A DNA stretch of 64,000 nucleotides from Aphodosoma sp045658305 (GTDB lineage Bacteria; Bacteroidota; Bacteroidia; Bacteroidales; Paludibacteraceae), in contig JAZOUT010000117.1 of assembly GCA_045658305.1 (NCBI GenBank), positions 12,168 to 76,167 of the forward strand, given 5' to 3'. How positions within the stretch are numbered: position 1 is the stretch's first letter; every line of letters begins with the position of its first letter. Of this stretch, positions 31,981-42,416 are shown piece after piece. A program made the position numbers and the translations under genes. A model generated the notes under the pieces. That model did no database searches and was not told the DNA's origin. It saw only the letters and a program-made list of their open reading frames with translations.

Positions 31981-34503
31981 TTACTCTTTCACAAATTTAA
32001 GCGATTGAGTGCCATTTGCTGTTGTAATATTTACCACATACACACCAGCAGTAAGGTTATAAGTATCAATTTGACGAATCAAATTATTTTTCGATGCGCT
32101 ATTTGCAGGAATTGCAGTAATCATACGACCATCAACTGAATAAACCTCAATAGAAGCATTCTCAGGAGCATCTACATAAATAAATTCTGTTGCAGGATTA
32201 GGCCAAACTTTCACACCATCACCAACTACTTGCTCTACATTGATAGGCACATTACCAAAATAAATATTCTCTATAAATATTTCACCCTCAAAGACATTAG
32301 CAGGATGACCTGTCTTTTCAATAGCAATAGCCGACAAATACCATCTTTTACCATCTGTAGGAAGTCCCTCCACTTTAACATTGTAAACATACCAGTTAAT
32401 ATTATTCAAAGTTAATAAATCAACATAAATTGAATCTGTTGCGTCCTCATTGACATACTTCAATTGCAAATTATTATGACTAAAATCTCCTTTCAAAGGC
32501 ATAGCCAATTCCATACTATTTTTAACTGCAATAGGAGAAATCAACGAATATTCAACAATAGCCTCGTTCTCATCGAACGCATAAGTCAATTTATTAGATT
32601 TCACAAACAAATATTCTCTATTTTTATTTGTTACTGAGACTTTAGCCGATTCCACTCCAACACTTTGTTCTTCATCATAAACAAAAGCAACAACAGAACA
32701 ATTCAAAGCTTTCTCCAATACAGGCTCAGTAAATTGAATTGGAATGAATGGTATCTCACGCTTTTCTCTAATAGTAATTCCCTCTTGATTTTGCACATAC
32801 TCATCTATTACTAACCTATACATCTCTCCACTTTTGAGATCTTCAGACATATCAAATCTATACGACCCATAATCACCTGCTTTATTCCATTGTTGGGTAC
32901 GAGGGGTTTTATCTAAAACAGAGCCCTGTGCATCAACAACATAAATACGATCCGCGCACTCCAAACTATTTAACTTTGTATCAAACATCAACAAAAACGA
33001 AGGTCTAATAGTAGTTTTTCCATCTACTACTGGCGAAGTCGCTAAAATATTAAGCCTATCATACGATTTGGTCAAAAATTGAGAGACATACTCTTGTTGC
33101 AATGTGTTGGTATATAAAGTATCAGGATGTGCTGCAGTAGTTGCAATACGCACAGTGTAAAGAGTATTACCCTTAAACGGATGTGTTGGAGTAAACACCA
33201 AACGCCGTCCATAATTTTCCCATACAAAAATACCTTCGATAGCTGGCTCAATCGAAACTGCTGCCTCTGTCACCTCTTGATTCATACTCCAATTCCAATC
33301 AATAACAATAGATGTAGCACAATCAATAGAATCGGTCACATTATTTACTGGCGAAAAAGCAATAACCTCTGGCGGTGTAGTACGTATTGCTAACAAATCA
33401 AATGTCACATACGTTGTTACATCGGCGATTACTTTAACCTCTTGCTTACTTACATGATACCCTTCTTTCGAAATCTCAACCTCATAATCCCCAGGTTGCA
33501 AGTTACTAAACAACCAAAAACCATTAAAATATTCATCAGTTTTATAGCGTCGAATAGTATCTCCATTTTGAATCAATTTAACATCAGTACCATTAAGAGG
33601 CATAAAAGCATCACGTGTTCCTCGGCAATAATATTTTGAATATCCCCCGTTTTCAACTGATTTAAATGCCTCAGCATTTGCTATTGATATAAATTTATCA
33701 CGCACATCACCAGCTATATTGCCAGTTTTCAAAGTACGCCCTTTATAATAATGCACAAACGCATGTAAAAAATGCCAAGCCTCTAACCAACGATATTCGT
33801 GATTCATAAGGCGATATGTTTCTGGAGCATAATCATGCATACGACCTTCGGAAATCACACCAGGAGTAGTTAAATCTCGAAGCACACCATAACCATTACT
33901 CCAACCCATAACATCACGAGCAAAAGTTTTATCTCCACGAAGTTGCATAGCATTAGTCCATGGCACAAGAGTTAAAGAACGAATATTATCACCAATCATC
34001 TTACTCACCTCTCGTCCTTCAGCATTATTTACCTCTGTTACTACATGCTTATAACCTCCAAGATTATCTCCAGGATCAACTCCCGAATACAACATCAAAG
34101 GATAGTTAGATGGATTACCTGCATTTGAGTGTATAGAAAGCATGAAATTAGATTGAAAAGCATTACTTTCTGCCACTATTTCAGATAAATTTCTATCATC
34201 TTCCGTACGATTCAAAGTGCGAGAAATCATAAATTCCCAACCATCTTCGCCTGGAATTTTATTAAGAGAATCTAACATTGAATACAAAATAAGCCCTTTA
34301 TCAAGATTACTTGACGACTCCCAAAATGCTAATGTATCAAGATTAGAAGTTACTTTCCCGTATGGAGGAAGAGGTTGATAACGGTCGTCACTATCCCACC
34401 CTCCATGGCCAGGATTGATATAAATCTTAGTTATCCCTTGTGCAGATACTGCAGATGCCACAAAAACAAAAACTAAAACGAAAGTAAATAAAAGCTTCTT
34501 CAT
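31981..34503 (-). CDS. Secreted N-acetylmuramoyl-L-alanine amidase with T9SS tail
   Basis: An 840-residue protein with signal peptide (ends VSAQ). The Amidase_3-like catalytic domain is at about 24-270: His33 in NPGHGGWDSDD, His125 in LSIHSN and Glu219 in VISEGRMHDY fit the zinc and catalytic positions. A carboxypeptidase-regulatory-like segment (about 320-372) and Ig-like domains follow. The last ~75 residues (VWPNPATEFIYV...) are a type A T9SS sorting domain, so it is exported through the outer membrane. Amidases of this kind cut between MurNAc and the peptide of peptidoglycan. It ends the large leftward cluster with MurQ and SusCD. Automatic annotation may call it a xanthan lyase. Confidence 0.82.
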   Translation of the reverse strand: MKKLLFTFVLVFVFVASAVSAQGITKIYINPGHGGWDSDDRYQPLPPYGKVTSNLDTLAFWESSSNLDKGLILYSMLDSLNKIPGEDGWEFMISRTLNRTEDDRNLSEIVAESNAFQSNFMLSIHSNAGNPSNYPLMLYSGVDPGDNLGGYKHVVTEVNNAEGREVSKMIGDNIRSLTLVPWTNAMQLRGDKTFARDVMGWSNGYGVLRDLTTPGVISEGRMHDYAPETYRLMNHEYRWLEAWHFLHAFVHYYKGRTLKTGNIAGDVRDKFISIANAEAFKSVENGGYSKYYCRGTRDAFMPLNGTDVKLIQNGDTIRRYKTDEYFNGFWLFSNLQPGDYEVEISKEGYHVSKQEVKVIADVTTYVTFDLLAIRTTPPEVIAFSPVNNVTDSIDCATSIVIDWNWSMNQEVTEAAVSIEPAIEGIFVWENYGRRLVFTPTHPFKGNTLYTVRIATTAAHPDTLYTNTLQQEYVSQFLTKSYDRLNILATSPVVDGKTTIRPSFLLMFDTKLNSLECADRIYVVDAQGSVLDKTPRTQQWNKAGDYGSYRFDMSEDLKSGEMYRLVIDEYVQNQEGITIREKREIPFIPIQFTEPVLEKALNCSVVAFVYDEEQSVGVESAKVSVTNKNREYLFVKSNKLTYAFDENEAIVEYSLISPIAVKNSMELAMPLKGDFSHNNLQLKYVNEDATDSIYVDLLTLNNINWYVYNVKVEGLPTDGKRWYLSAIAIEKTGHPANVFEGEIFIENIYFGNVPINVEQVVGDGVKVWPNPATEFIYVDAPENASIEVYSVDGRMITAIPANSASKNNLIRQIDTYNLTAGVYVVNITTANGTQSLKFVKE

Positions 34504-34523
34504 AAAACAAATTATTTTGTAAA

Positions 34524-35108
34524 CTATTTAATTCTCAATTTTATAGTATGCTTAATATTATCTAATGTAAAATACTCCACATACGGTCTATCAGCACATG
34601 GATATAGTGCTATATCTTCTTCTGTCTCAATCAATATTCTCTCCCCTGTCTTAATGTCAACAACCACAAGTTCTGATTTAATAAACTCAACCCCATTATC
34701 TTCATCTATCATCCCAACAATATATCTATTATCCCACCAACTAACTGCATGTACATCACGCCCTAAATTATATTTCACCACTCCTTTCAAATCACAAACA
34801 AAAACGCCTTGATCCGAAGCATTAAACAATAACATTTTACTATTAGGAGATAACTCTGCCCAAATATAAAGTGAATTTCTATCTATATTTATAGGATCAA
34901 TCTGCGCTAAAATTTTACCATTTCGTTTTACTTCAAAATATTTCAAATGATTAAATACCTCTAACTTTCCATGTTTCATTTTTCGCTCACACGCCTGAGA
35001 TATATTACCACTATATGGTTCTGATGTCTTTTTTAGCACCTCTACTCTTTGCGCAGACAGACATAGAACAATACAAAAAAACAAAATCAAAACATATATA
35101 TATCTCAT
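34524..35108 (-). CDS. Secreted beta-propeller-like protein (short)
   Basis: A 194-residue protein with signal peptide (FFCIVLCLSAQ). Repeating motifs such as YIWAELSPNSKMLLFNASDQGVFV-type, then VHAVSWWDNRYIVGMID and ELVVVDIKTGERILI, resemble TolB/WD40 propeller blades, with about four blades visible. It is shorter than a full propeller and could be a truncated or specialised form. It lies between the amidase and the InlB/DUF4623 gene, same strand, probably one transcription unit. Confidence 0.65.
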   Translation of the reverse strand: MRYIYVLILFFCIVLCLSAQRVEVLKKTSEPYSGNISQACERKMKHGKLEVFNHLKYFEVKRNGKILAQIDPINIDRNSLYIWAELSPNSKMLLFNASDQGVFVCDLKGVVKYNLGRDVHAVSWWDNRYIVGMIDEDNGVEFIKSELVVVDIKTGERILIETEEDIALYPCADRPYVEYFTLDNIKHTIKLRIK

Positions 35109-35204
35109 AATGTAAGAGTAATAATTTATAATCTCTAAAGTTATAAATAAAGGGAAGGTGGAAATCCACCCACCCTTTATGTAGAAGGTTAATAAATAGA
35201 TTTA

Positions 35205-37751
35205 TTATTTAACCATTACCTTAGCAACGCCTTCAGCAGTACGAACAATGTAAGCACCAGCTTCGAGGTTACCATTAAGTGTTGTTACATTTTGACCTGT
35301 TACTGTAAAGATTGCTTCAATGTCAGCATCAGCAACGATTGTGCTATTTTCTACCCAAATATTAAAGTTCAAAGTAACATTTTCTACTGCATCATCTATT
35401 GCTTCTTCAATTGTCATAGTATATGAACCATAACCATTTTCACAAGTATATACATAGATATCAACAGCTGTACCATCTTCGTTTGGACGAGCAAAAGATG
35501 TTGCTGTACGTTGAGGGTTAGACATGTTACCCATACCAGCCATTGGGAATTCCCACAATTGTGTCATATCTTTAAATGCGCGATCTTCGTCAGCAAATTT
35601 ATACATAACAAATGTTGAAGGAGCAGTACCATTACCAACTGTGTTATCACCAGCAATAATGAGATAATATTCGCCATTAACTTCGAATTCAGTTACACCA
35701 TTATGACCTGTAGCACGAGAAACTCCTTTATTACCAATTGTAAAATCAACAGCTTCGTGATCTTCATCGAATGCATCAGCTAAACCACCATCTGGGTCGA
35801 ACAACATTGGATATGTGCTGAAACCATCTACATAGAAATAGCCATCTTCGATAGGACAAATTACAGGAGCAGTACCTAAGTTATCAGCTTCTTCACCGAA
35901 AGCTAATTTCAAGATATGAGATTTACCATCCCATTTACCATCTTTAATATCCCAATAAAGTGCATGTTTACCAATTGTAACAGCATTAGCAGCATCACTT
36001 TTTGAAACAGCCGACATAATAGTAGCATCACCATTGATGTCGCCATAAACACCAATACGGTCTAAACGGATTTTTTTATAGACTGAATCAGGGAATTGTG
36101 TGCTCAACAAGTTAATAGAGTCAGTAAGGTCGATGATAAGTTTACCAGCACCTGTTTTAAGATCTACATTCCAAATTTGGAAAGGACCACTTGTTGTTGG
36201 GAGGTTAGATGTAATAGCATTGCCAGCGTTATCGAGTTTGAGGTCAGCGTATGGGCCAAACAACCAGTTGCCATTTTCATCTTTAAAGATAGAATCTGCA
36301 AACAATACAGGAGCAAGCATTTTACCTGTTTTAGCCTCTACGCGAACAAGTTTAGGTTGTTCGGTTGGAGTGTTGTTGTTACGATAAGCAAAATAAAGGA
36401 TACCATCTTTTTCTACTACAGAACGAGTGCCTTCACCAACAGGGTTTGGACGGTTGTCGTTCCAGTTTTCAAGATTTACAGAATACATCCAATTACTTAC
36501 CAATGCATGTTTGTAACCGTCAACTTTCACAGCAGGATATTCGAATGGGTCTTTGGCAGCAAGAGCAGCAGGAGCAATCCACGCCTCTTTACCGCGTAGT
36601 TGAAGAGTTGTTTCATTGATAGAAAGAACGGCTTTCAACGAGATTTTAGTATCTACAGGATATTTATCTTCTGTAACATCAGCCCAATTGTAAAGAGCGA
36701 TTTCGTTGAAACCATCAGTAATGTATGGAATTTTAGCATCGCCGTTAGCTTCATATTTAGAGATAAGCATACCTTCCAAACGAACTAACTCGTTGAGATA
36801 TGCATCTGCACCTGCGAGGATAGTAGTAAGAAGAAGAGTTTGTTCTTTCACAGCTTTACCTTCTTCTGTAAGTACTACAGAATCGAGAGCTAATGCAGGT
36901 GAACCTGTAGATGTAACTTTTTCACCAGCAAGTGTAACCAAATCACCCTCTTGCAAATCGTTTTCGCCATAACAAAGAATACCAGCTGATGCATCTTGAA
37001 TCCAGAAGTTTTCACCATCAACAAATGTAACAGTACCTTGAACTTTTGTAGCAGTAGCATCTTCCATGGCGATAACTTCAGCAACTGTAGGGATATATTC
37101 ACCAAATTTTGCATAAAGAGTAATGTCTTTAGCTTCAGTCAAAGTAGTTACTTTTTCACCAGAGAAATCAGCTTCTTTATACCAACCCAAGAAAGATTCA
37201 CCTTCCATATATGGAATAGGAAGAACAACAGTTTCGCCCTCAAAGATTGAATCTGGACCGCAGAAACCATGTTTCCATGTTGGTTGGAAAGCTGCAAGTT
37301 GACCATCAATAGAAAAGTCTGCCGATTTTGGATATTTATCCCATTTAATATCAACAAAAAATGCTCCAACTGCATACCTCCATGCTGCTCCTGTACAAGT
37401 ATTATCCAAAGCAGTAGCTGCAACACCACCTGCTATTTGAGCATCAGTTACAGTTTGCATATAAACTTTCAACCAATTCCATTTTGCAGAATCGTTAAGC
37501 ATTGCTGTACACGTTGTTAAGTGTGTACAAATGTTTGGTGTACTTAGTGGATCTAGTTGTTGTTTGTAATAATCCAAAGTTTCATGTCCTGTTGAGCCAT
37601 TATCTTTCATAAAAGCATCAAACATTTCACCTTTGTTTTTCCAACCATAATCGTTGGTAACACCTCCGTTAAGCTCATAAGTAATTTTACCTTGAGCGAA
37701 AGTTACGAGACTAATAGCCAATGCGGCTACTAAAAGTGTAAACTTTTTCAT
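35205..37751 (-). CDS. Secreted multidomain protein (InlB repeat, OB-like, DUF4623-like, T9SS tail)
   Basis: An 848-residue protein with signal peptide (ends TFAQ). After a region with cysteines comes a Listeria-Bacteroides InlB-type repeat (FLGWYKEADFSGEKV, ending ITLYAKF, about residues 188-220). A DUF5689/OB-like segment follows (VQGTVTFVDGENFWIQDASAG...). Then comes a long propeller-like region starting LVSNWMYSVNLENWNDNRP, which resembles DUF4623. The C-terminus (FTVTGQNVTTLNGNLEAG...) is T9SS-like. It likely binds or processes a substrate at the cell surface together with the SusCD system. Specific ligand unknown. Confidence 0.7.
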   Translation of the reverse strand: MKKFTLLVAALAISLVTFAQGKITYELNGGVTNDYGWKNKGEMFDAFMKDNGSTGHETLDYYKQQLDPLSTPNICTHLTTCTAMLNDSAKWNWLKVYMQTVTDAQIAGGVAATALDNTCTGAAWRYAVGAFFVDIKWDKYPKSADFSIDGQLAAFQPTWKHGFCGPDSIFEGETVVLPIPYMEGESFLGWYKEADFSGEKVTTLTEAKDITLYAKFGEYIPTVAEVIAMEDATATKVQGTVTFVDGENFWIQDASAGILCYGENDLQEGDLVTLAGEKVTSTGSPALALDSVVLTEEGKAVKEQTLLLTTILAGADAYLNELVRLEGMLISKYEANGDAKIPYITDGFNEIALYNWADVTEDKYPVDTKISLKAVLSINETTLQLRGKEAWIAPAALAAKDPFEYPAVKVDGYKHALVSNWMYSVNLENWNDNRPNPVGEGTRSVVEKDGILYFAYRNNNTPTEQPKLVRVEAKTGKMLAPVLFADSIFKDENGNWLFGPYADLKLDNAGNAITSNLPTTSGPFQIWNVDLKTGAGKLIIDLTDSINLLSTQFPDSVYKKIRLDRIGVYGDINGDATIMSAVSKSDAANAVTIGKHALYWDIKDGKWDGKSHILKLAFGEEADNLGTAPVICPIEDGYFYVDGFSTYPMLFDPDGGLADAFDEDHEAVDFTIGNKGVSRATGHNGVTEFEVNGEYYLIIAGDNTVGNGTAPSTFVMYKFADEDRAFKDMTQLWEFPMAGMGNMSNPQRTATSFARPNEDGTAVDIYVYTCENGYGSYTMTIEEAIDDAVENVTLNFNIWVENSTIVADADIEAIFTVTGQNVTTLNGNLEAGAYIVRTAEGVAKVMVK

Positions 37752-37890
37752 AGTTAATAAAAATTTAAGAAATTAATAGTTTGTGTCTCTTTGTCGTCGT
37801 AAGCTCGTACGTCATGAATTCGACACGTTAATAAAAAATATAAAAAATTGATTTTTTCTAAAAAAGTGGGTTTAAGCGACACGCAAAAAT

Positions 37891-37930
37891 GGCGGTTTTC
37901 TTGCTTGCAGTATGCTTGAAGGTTGCTGTT
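37891..37930. repeat. Dispersed repeat fragment (TTGCTTGAAGGTTGC family)
   Basis: Contains GGCGGTTTTCTTGCTT, as in the copy at 56,342, and TGCTTGAAGGTTGCTG. Confidence 0.6.
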
Positions 37931-37946
37931 GGGTAGGGATTCGATT

Positions 37947-40619
37947 TTAATGTTTTACAACATGTTTTAGGGTGATGTTTCCTACCTTGATTATATAAAT
38001 ACCTTTTGCGAGATTTGGCAATTGAGTGGTTTCGGCTGTTGGTCCATTTGCGATGACACTACCAGTGATTGTGTAGATTGTATAGCCTAAATCGGCTGGT
38101 GCATACAAAATATTATCTACAACAAATATATCAGTTGCCAAAACATCATTTAGGTCAGTCTTAGGATTATATGTAACCTTTATGACATCGGAAAAATCGG
38201 TATATGTAGATTCAGTCTTGAGTGTTGCTACTCGTATATAGTAATCGCCTGGCTCTAATTCGGTATATTCGGCAGAATAGTTACCTATCTCGGTACGGAT
38301 AACTTTTGTTTTACGACTTGGGAAATGGTCTGCCGCCGAAAGTTCGAAACGGAATCCATTATTAGGTGTTTCGCCTACTACAACTCGAATAGAAGACGAG
38401 GTAACTACATCGCCATCGGCTGGCTCTATGATTATAGGAGCTACCATCACAACCTCTTGAGTAGTAAACATTATTGGACTTGAAATGGCATTTATGCCCG
38501 ACGAAATAGCTTTAACTCTTACATAATAATTTGTGCTATAATTAAGAATATCTTTAGGGATGACAACTGATGCTTTATTTGTTTCGACTGAATACAAGAT
38601 ATCTGCAGCATTAAATGTAACTAATTTCGCAATTTCACAAATATATTTCACTCCGCTACCGAGATTATCCCAAGTGATTGTTGGCGAAACTGATACATTG
38701 GTCGCGCCATCGGCAGGTGAGGAGATAGAAAACATTTTGCCCGTAAAACTTCGAACCTCAGACCAATTGCTACGTGCGTTTGCTACATTTGCTTTTACAC
38801 GCCAAAAAACTCTGTTCGAGCCATCTATTTTGGCTATTTGTTGAGTAAAAAATGCTGATGTATCTACTTGAACTGTTGCAATCAATGAATCGAAATCTAC
38901 ATCATAAGCCAATTCAATTGTGTAACTCATTGCATCGGCAATATCTTGCCATACTAAACTTGTTGGCAAGACGACAGAGGCATCGTTGAGAGGGGCTACT
39001 AATTGAGGAGTAACATCAGACTGTAACTCTTCACCTAAAAAACGAGGTGCAAATTCATTGGCATAACCATCAATTACCGTAACAGCGATAGCATGAGTGG
39101 AAGCAGATATACCCTCTGGCAATTGGCATGATGTGGCATAAGTCATACCTAAAAAATATTTAGGCGCAATAGTGGCTAAAGCTGATTTACGCTCGGCCTT
39201 TGGAATGGCATAAATGCCATAACGCAATACTTTGTCATCATTCCATGTCAGAATTTGCCCTGACAAATTCAAATCTGTTACCATCGCTTGCTCTTCGACA
39301 GGATACCAAGTAAGTGCGGGAGGCAATACTTTATGAGAGTAAACAGTAGATGTCAATTTATTGATAAAGCCTCTTGTAGACAACTTATTCGATGAGAAAA
39401 ACACCATACCAGGAGCACCTTCTTTTGCTGAATTACGGTTGATAACTATCTCATTAACTGTTTCTTGAGGATAGAACGCACGCATCATCACATCTTGACG
39501 CTCAGGGGCACGAGCAAAAACACGGTCTTCATTATACTCATCGTCATTTAATTCTTGCTCCGATACTTTAGAAGGTTCACCAGATAAATCAGATAACGAA
39601 CAACTAACATAATTATGTCGCCCAAATTTATGAGCTACCACACCCCACCATGGAACGATTTTTGAATAATCGGCTTTTGCTCCTATGGTCCAATATACTT
39701 GCGGTGAAATATAATCAATAATATTTTGAGAAACCCACGCTACTGGATCAGAATAGATACCATCATATTGCCAATCAGAACCAGCAGGACAAGTAGTAAT
39801 GCCATATTCATCGGCAAGCGATTTGTCGGTACAAGCAACGCCAGCAGGACTAATACCAAAACGCACCCATGGCTTACGAGCCTTGATAGCCTCATAGACA
39901 TCCTCAACCATAAGATTTACTTGATGACGACGCCAATCACCACGACTAAGTCCATCAGGATTATATTTATCATACTGCGCCTGGTCTTTATCGTTCGTCA
40001 TGCCTCCATTAGGATAAAAATAGTCGTCGAAAACAATACCATCAACATCATATTTTTCAATGATGTCCACGACAATATCAACTATTCGCTGACGAACTGC
40101 AGGAATGCCAGGGTTGAGAATTACGTTACTTCCACATTCAAGCAACCAATCGGGATGTGTATTAGAATAATCGGTAGGCAACTTACCATATGTAGCCTCA
40201 CTTGATGAATAACGATAAGGATTTATCCAAGCATGACATTCTATACCTCGTTTGTGACATTCGTCTATTACAAACTGAAAAGGGTCATAATTAGGAGCTT
40301 TACCTCGTTCACCACAAAGGTATTGACTCCAAGGCTCGTACGCCGAGTTATAGAATGCATCAGAAAAACCACGCACTTGAAAGAAACATACATTCATATT
40401 CGCCTCTTCATATCGGTCGAGAAGCGTAATCATCTCTTCTTTTTGACTCTTCTCAGCCGATTCTGTATTATCGCGCGAAGAAGGCCAATCTATAGCCCAC
40501 ACAGTAGATAACCATGCTCCACGAAATTCTCGATTAGGAAAATCAGAGTGTTGAGCATTTAAATCAATGCACAATGCACAATGCACAATACACAATATAA
40601 TTAGAAATATCTTCTTCAT
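37947..40619 (-). CDS. GHL10 (family 10-like) glycosidase-like protein with T9SS tail
   Basis: An 890-residue protein from ATG 40,619 (MKKIFLIILCIVHCALC). After the signal peptide comes a GHL10 domain (about 20-330): FRGAWLSTVWAIDWPS, QVRGFSDAFYNSAYEPWS, ECHAWINPYRYS, YDVDGIVFDDYFYP and VRFGISPAGV are typical. Fibronectin-type-III-like segments follow (about 520-800), and a short T9SS-like tail ends the protein. GHL10 proteins (YngK type) are predicted glycoside hydrolases often found with cell-wall amidases and MurNAc metabolism. Its signal peptide is encoded by the CACAATGCACAAT repeat. It belongs to the SusCD cluster. Confidence 0.85.
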   Translation of the reverse strand: MKKIFLIILCIVHCALCIDLNAQHSDFPNREFRGAWLSTVWAIDWPSSRDNTESAEKSQKEEMITLLDRYEEANMNVCFFQVRGFSDAFYNSAYEPWSQYLCGERGKAPNYDPFQFVIDECHKRGIECHAWINPYRYSSSEATYGKLPTDYSNTHPDWLLECGSNVILNPGIPAVRQRIVDIVVDIIEKYDVDGIVFDDYFYPNGGMTNDKDQAQYDKYNPDGLSRGDWRRHQVNLMVEDVYEAIKARKPWVRFGISPAGVACTDKSLADEYGITTCPAGSDWQYDGIYSDPVAWVSQNIIDYISPQVYWTIGAKADYSKIVPWWGVVAHKFGRHNYVSCSLSDLSGEPSKVSEQELNDDEYNEDRVFARAPERQDVMMRAFYPQETVNEIVINRNSAKEGAPGMVFFSSNKLSTRGFINKLTSTVYSHKVLPPALTWYPVEEQAMVTDLNLSGQILTWNDDKVLRYGIYAIPKAERKSALATIAPKYFLGMTYATSCQLPEGISASTHAIAVTVIDGYANEFAPRFLGEELQSDVTPQLVAPLNDASVVLPTSLVWQDIADAMSYTIELAYDVDFDSLIATVQVDTSAFFTQQIAKIDGSNRVFWRVKANVANARSNWSEVRSFTGKMFSISSPADGATNVSVSPTITWDNLGSGVKYICEIAKLVTFNAADILYSVETNKASVVIPKDILNYSTNYYVRVKAISSGINAISSPIMFTTQEVVMVAPIIIEPADGDVVTSSSIRVVVGETPNNGFRFELSAADHFPSRKTKVIRTEIGNYSAEYTELEPGDYYIRVATLKTESTYTDFSDVIKVTYNPKTDLNDVLATDIFVVDNILYAPADLGYTIYTITGSVIANGPTAETTQLPNLAKGIYIIKVGNITLKHVVKH

Positions 40620-40710
40620 ATCGCTATTTTTTTTGTGATAGTGCAAGGGGTCAATCTCGCACTACCTATTTTTGGGTATTTTGAAACGCAATATATTGCG
40701 CCTCTACTAG

Positions 40711-42405
40711 TTAGAACAATTTACTTGGATTAGGATTAATTGTTACTGCGTATGCCTCAACATCCTCGACAAGATAATGAAGTTTGTCAGTAACAGGATC
40801 GTAATAAACAATACCAGACTTAACACTTGAACTACCTGAACGCAATGCAAAATAGACACGACCTGTTACTTCATCAAGTGCCAATTGAGTGATACCGACA
40901 GGCTCATCAGGCGCAACACCCTCTCTATTTTTATTGGCAGCAGTTGGTGTTATCTGAGTACAACCATTGCCATTTTCAAAATATTTTGCATACGATGTTA
41001 AACCTTTAGTATCTCTTATGGCTTCTATATCTGAAATTGTACACTTATAAAAACCTTCACCTGTACCCCACAAAGTAAAGAAAAATTCTTGTGTTGCTTT
41101 ATTATAAACAAATGATTTAGCCAACGAAGTACCAAGTGAAGTTAATAAACCACCAGAAGAAGGAATAAGGTCCTCATTTGGTAAAGCAGTTCCATCAGCA
41201 AGAATATCACTTGCTTTGAATCGCCAAATACCTCTACCATTAAATGTCTTACCCCAATAATAGGTGTCATCTATTTTTATCATATTTGAAGATATCGCAC
41301 CATACGAAAGTCCACTGCCGTAATAACCAAGCGTGTTATTTTGCACCCAATAAGGAAACGTAGTAGCAGAATATGTAGCATTACGAGTTGAAAGTGGGAC
41401 AGTAATCATACCAGTATTACGATCTGCATAATAGAGATTACCATTTTCAATATAGCCAAAAAACGGATCTTGAAACGCATGACCACCAACATTACTAATC
41501 ATTGTTTCGATTGTAGAAGCATCTGCAGCCATAATTGTAATTTGTCCGTCACCTAGTACACCATCTGCATCATTGATGTAATAGAACTGTTTACCAGCAT
41601 CAAGACAATAAAGCTTGTCTTCATAACAAAGAATATTAAACATGTGTTGCCCTGCAGAAACCCCCATATCATACGGTTCTATAACCACTCCTTCAGAAGG
41701 CGTAGCTGGAATCTTAACCGACATAATATTTCCCTCAACCACAGCATAATAAAGTGTCGGAGCAAGAGTATCCAACGCAACTTGCACATTTTTCTTAACT
41801 ACCTCAAGATTACGACCACCAAGAACCACCTGCAAACTAACAGTTTGTGAACCCACTTTTGCAAACTTAACCTTTCCAAGCTCTTCTGGTAAACCAACAA
41901 AAGAGGCTACAGGCTCGCCAGCTTCATTTGTTGTTCCTTCTGGGAATGTCCATTGATATTCAGCAGGAAGATCTCCTGGATTTGGCAAATCAACTTTAAA
42001 TGAAATATACGATGTCATAACTTCACAAAGCGAATCTTCTTGAATCAATGTTACTATTGGCTTTATATCTGAAATATAGATTTCATTAGATTTCGCAACT
42101 CCATTAGCTTTGAGTGTAACAACATATCTCCCCGGTGTCTCAAAACTATAAGAAACAGTATCACCCATAACCTCTTTACTACCATCACCGAAATTCCAAA
42201 TACAATCGGTTGAAACTGGTTTAGTAGGATAAAATTTGATAGTCGCACCAACATAGTAATCAAGTTGATAAGTATCACCCTCTACTTGATAGGTAAAATT
42301 AACTTTATCTTCAGGAAGATCTTCTAATTCAGGAATATGCTCTTTACATGCTGTAAAGTTGATTGTGAACAAGCACAATAACAATAATTTAAATAGATTT
42401 TTCAT
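40711..42405 (-). CDS. PKD-domain lipoprotein with propeller-like region
   Basis: A 564-residue lipoprotein (lipobox FTAC, Cys20). A PKD-like domain at about 60-110 contains WNFGDGSKEVMGDTVSYSFETPG. A second PKD-like unit follows (YQWTFPEGTTNEAG). The rest (about 220-560) shows repeated tyrosine-rich strands of a propeller (LYCLDAGKQFYYINDADG, GNLYYADRNTGMI, GRVYFALRSG). In SusCD clusters such surface lipoproteins bind the glycan or peptide ligand. It is 12 bases downstream of the preceding lipoprotein gene. Confidence 0.75.
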   Translation of the reverse strand: MKNLFKLLLLCLFTINFTACKEHIPELEDLPEDKVNFTYQVEGDTYQLDYYVGATIKFYPTKPVSTDCIWNFGDGSKEVMGDTVSYSFETPGRYVVTLKANGVAKSNEIYISDIKPIVTLIQEDSLCEVMTSYISFKVDLPNPGDLPAEYQWTFPEGTTNEAGEPVASFVGLPEELGKVKFAKVGSQTVSLQVVLGGRNLEVVKKNVQVALDTLAPTLYYAVVEGNIMSVKIPATPSEGVVIEPYDMGVSAGQHMFNILCYEDKLYCLDAGKQFYYINDADGVLGDGQITIMAADASTIETMISNVGGHAFQDPFFGYIENGNLYYADRNTGMITVPLSTRNATYSATTFPYWVQNNTLGYYGSGLSYGAISSNMIKIDDTYYWGKTFNGRGIWRFKASDILADGTALPNEDLIPSSGGLLTSLGTSLAKSFVYNKATQEFFFTLWGTGEGFYKCTISDIEAIRDTKGLTSYAKYFENGNGCTQITPTAANKNREGVAPDEPVGITQLALDEVTGRVYFALRSGSSSVKSGIVYYDPVTDKLHYLVEDVEAYAVTINPNPSKLF

Positions 42406-42416
42406 AGTGCTTATTT